Assembly (NCBI GenBank): GCA_000415965.1
Contig: KE356560.1
Coordinates: forward strand, 107,888-171,887
DNA: 64,000 nt
Direction of reading: 5' to 3'
Origin: Haloquadratum walsbyi J07HQW1
Lineage (GTDB): Archaea > Halobacteriota > Halobacteria > Halobacteriales > Haloferacaceae
This document shows positions 45,664 through 54,235 of this stretch, one piece after another. Both the position numbers and the translations under genes were made by a program. The notes beneath the pieces are model-generated. The model was not told the origin of the DNA. It was given only the letters and a program-made list of their open reading frames with translations, and ran no database searches. Every line of letters starts with the position of its first letter. Positions within the stretch are counted from its first letter, which is position 1.

Positions 45664-47267
45664 TTAATCAGAATTAGCATCTGGGGCACCATTCAGCGTC
45701 AAATACCGAACATCCATCATCCGCTCATCGGCAAGGATTCGCTCAACAACATCGGTCGGGACAGGATCATCAAGATTGTATATGGTTAGCGCTTCGCCTC
45801 CCTCGACATCGCGTCGCGCGTTGAACATCCCAGCAATATTGATATCATATTCACCGAGCACTGACCCAATAAAGCCAATAACGCCTGGTTTGTCAGCATT
45901 TCGCGCAACAAGCATTTTACCGTGTGGGACCGCGTCAACACGATATCCGTCAATTTTCACAATCCGAGGTTCGCCTCCGGTAAATTGTGTTCCACTCACC
46001 GCAAGTTGATTATCACCATTGCTTACCTCAACGGTAACGAGACTCTGAAAGTCATCCGACTGCATCGCTTTGACTCGGTAACATCAATTCCTCGCTCCTC
46101 GGCAATTCGTGGTGCGTTAACTGCGTTTACTTGCCATTCTAGTGGTTCAAATACCCCTTTGAGTGCTGAGGCAGTGGCGAGCTCAACATCTTCATCGGCG
46201 ATATCACCCTCATATGAAACTGAGACCGACGAGATGCGCCCATCAAGTAGTTGTGCAGCGATCTTTCCGGCTGTTTCTGCAAGGTCAATATATGGACGGA
46301 TCCGTGGGAACACACTTTCATCAACTGACGGTGCATTGAGTGCGTTCATCACTGGCGCTCCAGCGAATGCAGCATCAATCTGATCAGCAATCGATGTTGC
46401 AACGTTTTCTTGAGCCGCTTCGGTTGATGCACCAAGATGTGGCGTGATGACGATTCCATCGACATCGAGTAATGGATTATCAGCTGCGACTGGCTCATCT
46501 GCAAACACGTCCACCGCCGCACCATCAAGCACTTCGTTTTCAACCGCTGCAGCGAGCGCATCTTCGTCGACTACACCTCCGCGAGCACAATTGATTAGAT
46601 ATCCACCACCCATTAATTCGAGCTCTGCAGTTGAAATCATCCCTGCTGTTTCAGATGTAAGGGGGGTGTGGACCGTCAGGAACTCTGCGCGTTTCAGACA
46701 TGTCTCAAACTCAACGAGCTCAGCACCAAGTCGCTCGGCACGGTCCTCACCGATGTACGGATCATACGCAACGATATCCATCCCAAGGCTCTCGAGTCGT
46801 TTTGCAACCTCCTGTCCAACTCGACCAAGTCCAACGACACCGAGTGTTTTGCCGTTTACCTCAGTGCCAAGATATTCACTCTTCGCCCACTCACCGGCTC
46901 GTAAGCGAGTGTGTGCTTGTGGGATTGATCGTGCACCAGCAAACGTCATCGCAACAGTATGTTCTGCTGCCGCGCGGACATTCCCCTCTGGAGCATTTGC
47001 AACAATGACGCCATGTTCGGTTGCGGCATCAATATCGATATTATCAACACCAATCCCAGCTCGTCCGACGATGATGAGATCTGAGGCAGCCTCAAAGACA
47101 GCTTCATCCACCTCGGTTCCGGACCGAACGACGAGTGCGTTAGCGTCCGTAATCGTGTCTAAAAGTGCCTCGCCTCCGATGTCGTAGGCCGTCTCAACAC
47201 TGTGACCAGCGGCTCGAAGTCGCTCAAGTCCCACATCGTCGATCGGGTCCGTAACGAGTACTTGCAT
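45664..47267 (-). pseudogene. serA: D-3-phosphoglycerate dehydrogenase split by a frameshift
   Basis: From ATG 47265-47267 (MQVLVTDPIDDVGLERL). The NAD-binding GLGRVGQEVAKRL, RAGIGVDNIDI, CARGGVVDEDAL and ITPHLGASTEAAQENVA segments are all intact. At 46060-46065 the frame slips: after DVTESKR the expected continuation QSDDFQSLVTVEV is in the next frame and runs into the C-terminal ACT domain (NADKPGVIGFIGSVLGEYDIN) to the stop at 45664. A single missing base explains it. The truncated protein would keep the dehydrogenase core but lose the ACT part and the end of the intervening domain. It makes 3-phosphohydroxypyruvate for serine synthesis. Confidence 0.88.
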
Positions 47268-47699
47268 GTGCATAACCACATCCCCGGTCCTCGGTTAAAC
47301 GTTTCTTCATCGGCGGACACAGCTGTTTGTGAGTTGTCATAGAGAGCACGGAGAATACCTACGGCTGAGGCGGCAGGATAATTCCGACAGCTCTGAACAA
47401 ATCCATACTGGAAAGTTACTCCGAGATTCTATAGGCGGAGAATGAAACGACAGGCAGCCGTATATATAGAGAAGAACTGGCAGCGAATAGAGCGACTCCT
47501 GTCAGTTCGACGATGGCGGTTTGTCCGCCCCAAACAATCAGATAGTAATCGGAACCAGTCAGGTGAACGGTCGATTTCTCTGATAAACCGATGCAGATGC
47601 TGTGTTCGACTGCTTGAACCCATCAAAAAACAACTTCAATTCTAGCGGTGTCTACCGGATTCCTAAAAGCACAGACAATTCCGGGAGTCCGAGCACGAG

Positions 47700-47890
47700 A
47701 ACAAAAAATTCCCAGGGCTTTGCACTCTCATCGATCCGTGAACTCCACACAGATTCTCACCGTGCCGGGGTTCGGTGAGATGACAAACCTGCAATCTCCA
47801 CCGTTCACACTCACGCTCAGGATTTCTTCGGCGCCAGACACGATCTGGCGGGCAGTCACGCACAGCGTGATGACGTCTTCACGCGGAGTA
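47700..47890 (+). repeat. Remnant of the same IS left end
   Basis: CCAGA-CACGA-TCTGG (47834-47848) followed by CGGGCAGTCACGCACAGCGTGATGACGTCTTC matches the left end of the dead tnpB element near 11722-11770 almost base for base. The flanking ~130 bp on the left also looks IS-like. No tnpB follows. Confidence 0.55.
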
Positions 47891-48034
47891 TTAATTGAAG
47901 CAGCAAGCCAATATATCCGTCGTGAGAGAGTATATGATATTTCAATCGTAGTTCACGTAAAAAACAGTGTCAATACGCCGCTGAATAACAATGCAAACGC
48001 TATACTCAAATCACTGCCCATCAATGCGCTACAT

Positions 48035-48670
48035 ATGCGACTCATTGCATTCGATTTTGATGGGACTCTCTCAGACTCAGAAATGACTGTTCTTCTCGGC
48101 GATCGATGTGGTGTCGCCAATGAGATGGCATCGATCACAGATCGTGCGATGAATGATGAGATCTCATACGCACAGAGCCTTCGAAAGCGTGCTGCACTAT
48201 TAGAAGGGCTCAGTCATAAGGAAGCTCACAGAGCATTTGATGCCGTTGAACTTCGACCGGGTGCTGGCGTTCTTATTGATCGACTTCGAGACGCTAACCA
48301 CCACGTTGCTATCTTTACTGGTGGATTTGAACGTGGTGTTGAACGAGCGTTGAATAAGGCAGACACCACTGTTGATACGATTGTCGCTAACCGTCTTCCC
48401 GTATCCGATGGCGAACTTACCGGAACTGTCGACGGACCACTTATCCAGGGAACAAAAGATGATGCCCTGTTATCACTCGCTGCAGAGTGTGACGGTTCAA
48501 TTGATCAAACAATCGCGATTGGTGACGGAGCAAATGACCTTCCAATGCTTGAAGCAGCCGACCTTGCTGTTGGATTTGTTCCAAAAGATGCTGTCCGTCC
48601 GGCATGTGATGCCGTCGTCGCCTCCATGGATCGGCTCACACGCATTTTCGAGGGGTATAATCTCCTTTGA
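48035..48670 (+). CDS. serB: Phosphoserine phosphatase
   Basis: A 211-residue HAD hydrolase from ATG 48035. FDFDGTLSDSEMT is the nucleophile motif (Asp8), FTGGFERGVERAL is motif II, and IGDGANDLPMLEAADLAVGF is motif IV. The last step of serine synthesis. The frame's longer upstream part encodes an IS scar, so the internal ATG is chosen. serA is divergent on the other strand 770 bp away. Confidence 0.88.
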   Translation: MRLIAFDFDGTLSDSEMTVLLGDRCGVANEMASITDRAMNDEISYAQSLRKRAALLEGLSHKEAHRAFDAVELRPGAGVLIDRLRDANHHVAIFTGGFERGVERALNKADTTVDTIVANRLPVSDGELTGTVDGPLIQGTKDDALLSLAAECDGSIDQTIAIGDGANDLPMLEAADLAVGFVPKDAVRPACDAVVASMDRLTRIFEGYNLL

Positions 48671-48682
48671 GTGTCGAGTCAG

Positions 48683-49498
48683 CTACTCATTATCGGGTTT
48701 GTCACCGACACCGTCTGGTAACTCCTTAGAGTGGTCGTTCGTCGCAGAAAAGGACCCACATGTTGCATCAAGACATCGCTGTCCTTGCGATGTTTCGAAT
48801 ATCGGTAGCCCACATGAACAGATATCAACAACAACGCCTGTCGGAAGCGCGAAAGCAGTCTCGCATGCTGGGTACTTGCCACACCCCGCAAGCAATCGTC
48901 CACCACGGCGGATAATCTGCATCGGCGCCCCACAATCTGGGCATGCCCACTCATTATCAAATCGCTCTTGGACAACATCATCAAGTGGCTCACATTTGCG
49001 GTCAAGACAGATTTCGAATCGTTCGCCAGCGATTACCTCAATCATCGGTAACCCACAACTCTCACAGCACTCATCTTGCACAGTCGCACCCTTCGGTAGG
49101 GAATATTTGATATCAGAATTGATTACAGTAATTCCATCACTGGTTTGGATGAGTGATCCACCAGTCTCAGGATGTGTCCCGACTGGCATCCCTGCCTCAG
49201 TTGCTGGATACTCCGCGTGACCAGTGACCTCGTGTCCGATGACACGCAGGACTTGCTCGCCTGCCCTTGCGGTGATCCCGAACCCTCCTGCATCACTCTC
49301 AACTGTGATCGACTCAGATCGTGTAAGCCATGCGACAGGCTGATATCCATCAGTATCATGCACAAGAACGGTTCGGTCAGGTTTGATAATTACAACGACA
49401 TGTCCACGTTGTATCTGATCATCTGCTCCTTCAAACGTTGTTGTACAGTCACCGGCAAAGACTCGGATTGTTTCTAACACACCTGTGTTGGCTGCCAA
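48683..49498 (-). CDS. DUF91 (NucS-like) domain plus topoisomerase-type zinc ribbon protein
   Basis: A 271-residue protein starting at TTG (49496-49498; a GTG five codons later is possible). The N-terminal part (about 8-120) resembles the NucS/DUF91 N domain (DCTTTFEGADDQIQRGHVVVIIKPD, YQPVAWLTRSESITVE). The C-terminal half has repeated zinc-binding knuckles: CCESCGLP, CLDRKC, CPDCGAPM, CGKYPAC, CSCGLP, CLDATC. DNA-binding C4 zinc ribbons like this occur in topoisomerases. It likely binds nucleic acid, but the NucS catalytic domain is not evident. The downstream serB and upstream helicase genes surround it. Confidence 0.75.
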   Translation of the reverse strand: MAANTGVLETIRVFAGDCTTTFEGADDQIQRGHVVVIIKPDRTVLVHDTDGYQPVAWLTRSESITVESDAGGFGITARAGEQVLRVIGHEVTGHAEYPATEAGMPVGTHPETGGSLIQTSDGITVINSDIKYSLPKGATVQDECCESCGLPMIEVIAGERFEICLDRKCEPLDDVVQERFDNEWACPDCGAPMQIIRRGGRLLAGCGKYPACETAFALPTGVVVDICSCGLPIFETSQGQRCLDATCGSFSATNDHSKELPDGVGDKPDNE

Positions 49499-49590
49499 TT
49501 ATGAAATAAGCGTTCGCGCGAATTTACTTTAGCCAAGAGGGATAGAGAGTGCTTCCGAATTTTGTTCGTAACCCAGAATAATATGATATA

Positions 49591-51945
49591 CTACTCATTA
49601 GAGACCACCGATACTGCCCGCTGTGCACGGACCGGATGCAGTGGTTCCGCTGGAAATGTTATCTCGATCATAAATTCGAGTGTCTCAGTATCTGCACCGA
49701 AAACCCCAACTGGAACGGTTATTGTATCATCTAAATACGTCTCTGTCGATGTCATTTCAACCTCATTGACGGTAATCCGAATTCCGACATACGCACCACC
49801 ACCGAGATTTCGGATTGTGACCTCACAGAGCTCATTCGTGCCACGCGCGATTTGATTCGGAAGTGATCCCCATCTTACATTGATATCGGGGAAATCTCGT
49901 GCATTTGCAACGATCTGTTTTGCAACGCCCTCAGTGAGCCCTGCGCGCTTGAGTTCTGCTACCCCGGCTTCAGTAATATCTGCTGGACTATGCAACCCAC
50001 CGGTCGCAAGCTTGTCTGCTCGTGTTGCTCCAATCCCATCGATAGCAGTCAGTGCAACAGCATCTCGCGAAACTCCATGCTCTACCCGTGCTGCAACGCG
50101 GCGTGCTAGATTTGCCGCTCGCGGTCCTGCGAAGGAAGCGAGAAACTCCCGAAGCGCTGAGAGTAGTCGGCGGGCGTTCTGTCGGATAATCCATGCGTCT
50201 GAGCGAAGATCTGCAGGTGTCGCCCCGTTCATCCCAGCATAGAGGATTGCAAGCACCTTTTTCGACCCATTCTCAAGTTCGGTCGAGATGGACGCATCCG
50301 ATAGGACCCTGTCAATGGCACCGGATTCTGACTGTCGAGCCGAGACAGCATGAAATTCACCCGCACCAGCAACGACCTCAAGCATGTCAGATTCGGTGAG
50401 TCTCTCGCAATCACAGAGTGCATTGAATCGCTCAGCAGTCGATAATCGGAGGTAATATTTCGACGTCAACCGCCCAAGAGTTGTTCCACTCACAGAGAGG
50501 TTATCATCCATCTCGACAAATCCTCGCTCAACGAGCGATTCGAGTGTCGACTGCATACGTTGTTTGAGCGTCCCGAAGTCATACGCGTCAGGATTTGACT
50601 TAGCACGTTGATAATAAAACGTCCGCTTCAACCACGTGAGGACATCATCAAGATCTTTGATAGTTCCCATTGCGATTTCGGCATTCAGATGCGAATCAAG
50701 ATCCTCAGCAAGCCGAGACTCGATTTCTTTTCCCTCCTCAAGCAACCGGCGATATTTTTCAGCCTCTGAACGGTCACAAACAACCCATCCGTATCCGACA
50801 TCATCATAGCCCGGTCGTCCTGCTCGCCCAAGCATCTGTAGCACATCAAGTGGTGAGATATCGACTTCCCCTTCCAGTGGGTCATGGTACTTTGTATCTC
50901 TGATTACGACGCATCGCGCCGGAAGGTTCACACCCCATGCCAGTGTCGACGTTGAGAAAAGTAACTGAATCTTTCCGGATTTAAACCATGATTCGATCCG
51001 ATCCCGATCATCCTTCGCCAACCCGGCATGGTGAAAGCCAACCCCATCTGGCGCTGCTTTGCTGAGTGCATCATTCTCCAATTTCTCAACACTCGTATGG
51101 AATTCATAGTCCCCACGCGCGCCCATCGGAATATCTCGTTGTGCAATCTCATCTCGCGCCTTCCCAGCAGCACGGACTGCATCCTGGCGTGATGAAACAA
51201 AGACAAGCGCTTGTCCACCATCCCGAAGATGCTCCTCAGCACAATCAAGCGCCCGGTAGAGTCGTCGATACTTGTCTGCAAATGTGTTGTCACCGTGGGT
51301 GTACAATTGAATGTCCCTGTGTAGTTCTACCGGACGATAATCCTCGCCAAATTGAAATGTTGTCGCCGATGATGCATCAAGCCATCCGGCGACATCATCA
51401 ATATTAGACATCGTCGCTGAGAGTGCCACAATTCGGGGATCACAAAGTCGACGAAGTCGTGACACTGTGACCTCTAAAACACCACCCCGCCTGTCAGAGT
51501 CAAGAAGATGAACCTCATCAATTACACAACAGTCGATATCAGTGATAAATGAATACCGTGCGGAGTCGTGTTTTCGCGTCGCTGAATCAGTTTTTTCTGG
51601 GGTCATGACGAGAATATCAGCTCGCTCAGCTCGTCGAGTATTCAGCTCACGTTCGCCAGTAACGACATATACCGAGTACCCAAGCGACTCAAATCTATCC
51701 CACTCTGATTCCTTTTCATTCGTCAGCGCTCGCAGTGGGGCGATAAACAGCGCGGTTCCGTTCTGTCTTAACGTTCGACAGATTGCTAACTCCGCGAGGG
51801 CAGTTTTTCCACTGGCCGTTGGTGCAGCAACAACAACATTCGACTCGTTTTGAAGAATCTCTGGTGCTGCTTCCTGTTGCATCTGATTGAACTTATCAAA
51901 ACTGAACGCATCAGCGAATTCTGGGACAACGTCTGCAACTTTCAC
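49591..51945 (-). CDS. Ski2-family DNA helicase with C-terminal beta-sandwich-like domain
   Basis: A 784-residue Hel308-like helicase starting at GTG 51943-51945. Walker A AAPTASGKT (about 40-48), IDEVHLLDS (about 140-148) and SATMSNI are followed by GRAGRPG in RecA2. A winged-helix/ratchet region and helix-hairpin-helix (IDGIGATRADKL) follow. The last ~95 residues (NQIARGTNELCEVTIRNLGGGAYVGIRI) look like an immunoglobulin-type beta-sandwich, as in Sec63-like fusions. It lacks the Hel308 PIP-like C terminus. A second Ski2 helicase beside hel308 in the same window; the biochemical role is uncertain. Confidence 0.85.
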   Translation of the reverse strand: MKVADVVPEFADAFSFDKFNQMQQEAAPEILQNESNVVVAAPTASGKTALAELAICRTLRQNGTALFIAPLRALTNEKESEWDRFESLGYSVYVVTGERELNTRRAERADILVMTPEKTDSATRKHDSARYSFITDIDCCVIDEVHLLDSDRRGGVLEVTVSRLRRLCDPRIVALSATMSNIDDVAGWLDASSATTFQFGEDYRPVELHRDIQLYTHGDNTFADKYRRLYRALDCAEEHLRDGGQALVFVSSRQDAVRAAGKARDEIAQRDIPMGARGDYEFHTSVEKLENDALSKAAPDGVGFHHAGLAKDDRDRIESWFKSGKIQLLFSTSTLAWGVNLPARCVVIRDTKYHDPLEGEVDISPLDVLQMLGRAGRPGYDDVGYGWVVCDRSEAEKYRRLLEEGKEIESRLAEDLDSHLNAEIAMGTIKDLDDVLTWLKRTFYYQRAKSNPDAYDFGTLKQRMQSTLESLVERGFVEMDDNLSVSGTTLGRLTSKYYLRLSTAERFNALCDCERLTESDMLEVVAGAGEFHAVSARQSESGAIDRVLSDASISTELENGSKKVLAILYAGMNGATPADLRSDAWIIRQNARRLLSALREFLASFAGPRAANLARRVAARVEHGVSRDAVALTAIDGIGATRADKLATGGLHSPADITEAGVAELKRAGLTEGVAKQIVANARDFPDINVRWGSLPNQIARGTNELCEVTIRNLGGGAYVGIRITVNEVEMTSTETYLDDTITVPVGVFGADTETLEFMIEITFPAEPLHPVRAQRAVSVVSNE

Positions 51946-52489
51946 GTATTACTCCCCCACTGTGACATCCCTCTGCCAGCACGTGTATACTGGTTGACTT
52001 TCAGGTGGCATCCATACCTGTATTCGTATTCATATTCGCTTCGACAGCAACGCACACATCTGTGTGTGAACCTGTATTCGTGTCCGTCTCTCTGATTCTG
52101 CATACACCAACACCACCACTCCCGAGTAAATTGACACTGGAGCCGATGTGGGAGCTGAAATTGACGCTTGTGTCTGTCAGGATGCCCACGACATATATCG
52201 TCATTACCGCTAATTAACAGATTTGGAACGAATAGACTCACAGCAATTATCGAGTCCCCAAGCGAAAAGACGTTTCTTCTTCAATGTAACTCTCCGAAAT
52301 ATCTCACTCCCATATCCAACGCAGGGATTTTGCTTTCGAGACCTATCCCAGAATATATCAACGATATGAACAATTATAATATCACGATTACGCTCGTATC
52401 GACACCGAAATCGGAACTGAAAGCACCCGCAGTCGAGTGAACGCTCGGTTCTGCTCAGCATTGTTGGGATTTGTGTACATCACAGCGGT
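51946..52489. other. Intergenic stretch with no recognised gene
   Basis: Between the helicase start and an IS remnant. Frames on both strands show no known domain. Several Thr/Val-rich stretches look like simple sequence. Confidence 0.4.
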
Positions 52490-52494
52490 AACAG

Positions 52495-52758
52495 CGCGGA
52501 AGCCCACTCGTGGGAGCAAGCGCGGAAGCTTGAGTTGACTCCGGGTTGTCAGTTAACTGGAAACACGTTCGACAGGCCCAGAAGTGGTCGGTGGGACGGG
52601 CTGTCTGTCAACCAGCCCCGGAGTCAGGCGACGACGAACGAGTCCCTCCCGTGTTGAAAGCCCCTGATGAGAAACTCTGGGGCGTGGGGTTTTCGTGTGG
52701 GAGCGCGAAACTCGGGAGTCCCACTGACAAGCCCACGAGTTCACTCGTGGGTAGCTGA
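52495..52758 (+). repeat. Non-autonomous TnpB-derived element with both palindromic ends
   Basis: The left end has GCCCACTCGTGGGAGC, the right end GCCCACGAGTTCACTCGTGGGTAGC. Between them one frame reads the TnpB tail RVPPVLKAPDEKLWG, then KPTSSLVGS and a stop. The tail matches that at 45228-45440. The body of the protein is deleted, leaving a ~260-bp element that still carries the tail and right-end (guide-RNA) region. Confidence 0.6.
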
Positions 52759-52769
52759 CACTGTCTGTT

Positions 52770-52896
52770 GACCCCTGTTTATATCGGAATGTGATTTCTG
52801 TCTCCGAAGCTGCAGGGGAACGTATAATCGAGCGTCCCAGCTGAACGGAGTGTGGTTTCGAATGGAAATACTGGTCAGAGTGACAATGACTGTTAT
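52770..52896 (+). repeat. Dispersed inverted-repeat element (family A, copy 4)
   Basis: ATGTGATTTCTGTCTCCGAAG, GGGGAACGTA, CGTCCCAGCTGAACGGAGTGTGG, then CTGGTCAGAGTGACAATGAC. It aligns with the other copies; the left end is blurred by the IS end next to it. Confidence 0.55.
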
Positions 52897-53014
52897 GCAT
52901 TTCAACCTCAGTTTACGCAGTGTCAAAATTGTATATGTCCGTTGAGTCACTAAGTAATCGATTATGAAGTGATTGCAACAGAGATAGAAGTCCACTATGA
53001 TAATATGCAGATAG

Positions 53015-54235
53015 ATGGAAGGGACACTTATTGACGGTACTGTTCACATCGGTGCGGACGCCAAACAGCGCTTTCATGATGCCCGAGGATACGGGCGTAT
53101 GCATGATGACACAACAGTTGAACTTGCTCCTGTTGAAGCGGCACACCTACTTGCTCGCGGCGATCTTGACACAATCACTATCGACGTATCCTCACATCCG
53201 GATAAGACAGTTCCAACAGATGATACAATCGCCGAAGCAAACAATACTCAACCCAACGCCTCTGGAACCCACTTGACCGATGACCCATCAACATACGATG
53301 TTGGATTCCGAGGATTTCTTGTATATACAAATACAGCCCGTCAGTTTACCGTATATAAGGACCTCCGTGACCGTGGATTTTATCTCTCGCCTGCCCGCTC
53401 ATCATGGCCTGGTGTTGACCCAGCGGTTGGAGACCAAATTGACTTTATTGTGTATCCACGTGGCATGGGACCATATGATAATGAGGTCGCTCATCAGATC
53501 CGCGTTATCGGTGAGCGGGAGGCCGTCTCAATGCCGACTCTCGGGAGTGCTGTTCTTGCAGTCGTTGATGAGGACGGCGAATTAACATATTTTGAGACAA
53601 ATGCAACTCCAACGTTTCATGAACTTATCTCTCATAACCCGAGTGATACAGAGACTCAAGATACCGACACAACTGAGACCAGTTATGACTCGGTAACTCA
53701 GGATCAATCATCACTCCCAACGGGTCTTAGTGTTGATATGGTCCATGACCGCATTGTTTGTTATGACGCTACTAGTTCATTATATGAGGAACATTTCTAT
53801 GGACAGCGACTATTCGGCCGTAATGCGGACACAGGTCCACTTCAGCTCTCTCTTATTGAGGCTGCATACCTTGCTCAACAAGATGTAATCGCGACCGATA
53901 CAGCCGCAATTGTCGCTATCGGACGCGACGTCGAGGGGGATCGATTTGATCGCCGTCTTCGGGTGTATGCAGCATTAAGAGATCGCGGTACTGTGCCAAA
54001 AAGTGGATTTAAATTCGGGGCAGACTTCCGTGTATATACGGCATTTGATGGGATTGATTCACTCGATCATTCAACTGATCTCATCCGTGTTTGTCAACCC
54101 GATATGAGAGTATATCCACGCGATTTATCATTAGATATCAGATTGGCTGGCGGGGTCCGGAAGCGAATGGTTTTTGCGCTCACCCCAGCCAACGGCGATA
54201 TACACTGGCTCTCGGTAGCCCGACTTACTTTATGA
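53015..54235 (+). CDS. endA: tRNA-splicing endonuclease (fused, haloarchaeal type)
   Basis: A 406-residue protein from ATG 53015. It is a fused duplication: two similar halves (GFRGFLVYTNTARQFTVYKDLRDRGFYLSP and RRLRVYAALRDRGTVPKSGFKFGADFRVY). The second half has the Tyr, His and Lys positions of the catalytic triad (RVYTAF, DHS, KRMVF). It cuts introns from pre-tRNAs. An acidic linker (DTETQDTDTTETS) joins the halves. Its TGA stop at 54233-54235 overlaps the trpS ATG at 54232-54234. Confidence 0.85.
   Translation: MEGTLIDGTVHIGADAKQRFHDARGYGRMHDDTTVELAPVEAAHLLARGDLDTITIDVSSHPDKTVPTDDTIAEANNTQPNASGTHLTDDPSTYDVGFRGFLVYTNTARQFTVYKDLRDRGFYLSPARSSWPGVDPAVGDQIDFIVYPRGMGPYDNEVAHQIRVIGEREAVSMPTLGSAVLAVVDEDGELTYFETNATPTFHELISHNPSDTETQDTDTTETSYDSVTQDQSSLPTGLSVDMVHDRIVCYDATSSLYEEHFYGQRLFGRNADTGPLQLSLIEAAYLAQQDVIATDTAAIVAIGRDVEGDRFDRRLRVYAALRDRGTVPKSGFKFGADFRVYTAFDGIDSLDHSTDLIRVCQPDMRVYPRDLSLDIRLAGGVRKRMVFALTPANGDIHWLSVARLTL

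Noticed and set aside
47442..47645. 67-codon frame between serA and the IS scar
   Set aside because: No domain, no start signal, unusual composition. Could be a remnant but there is no support.
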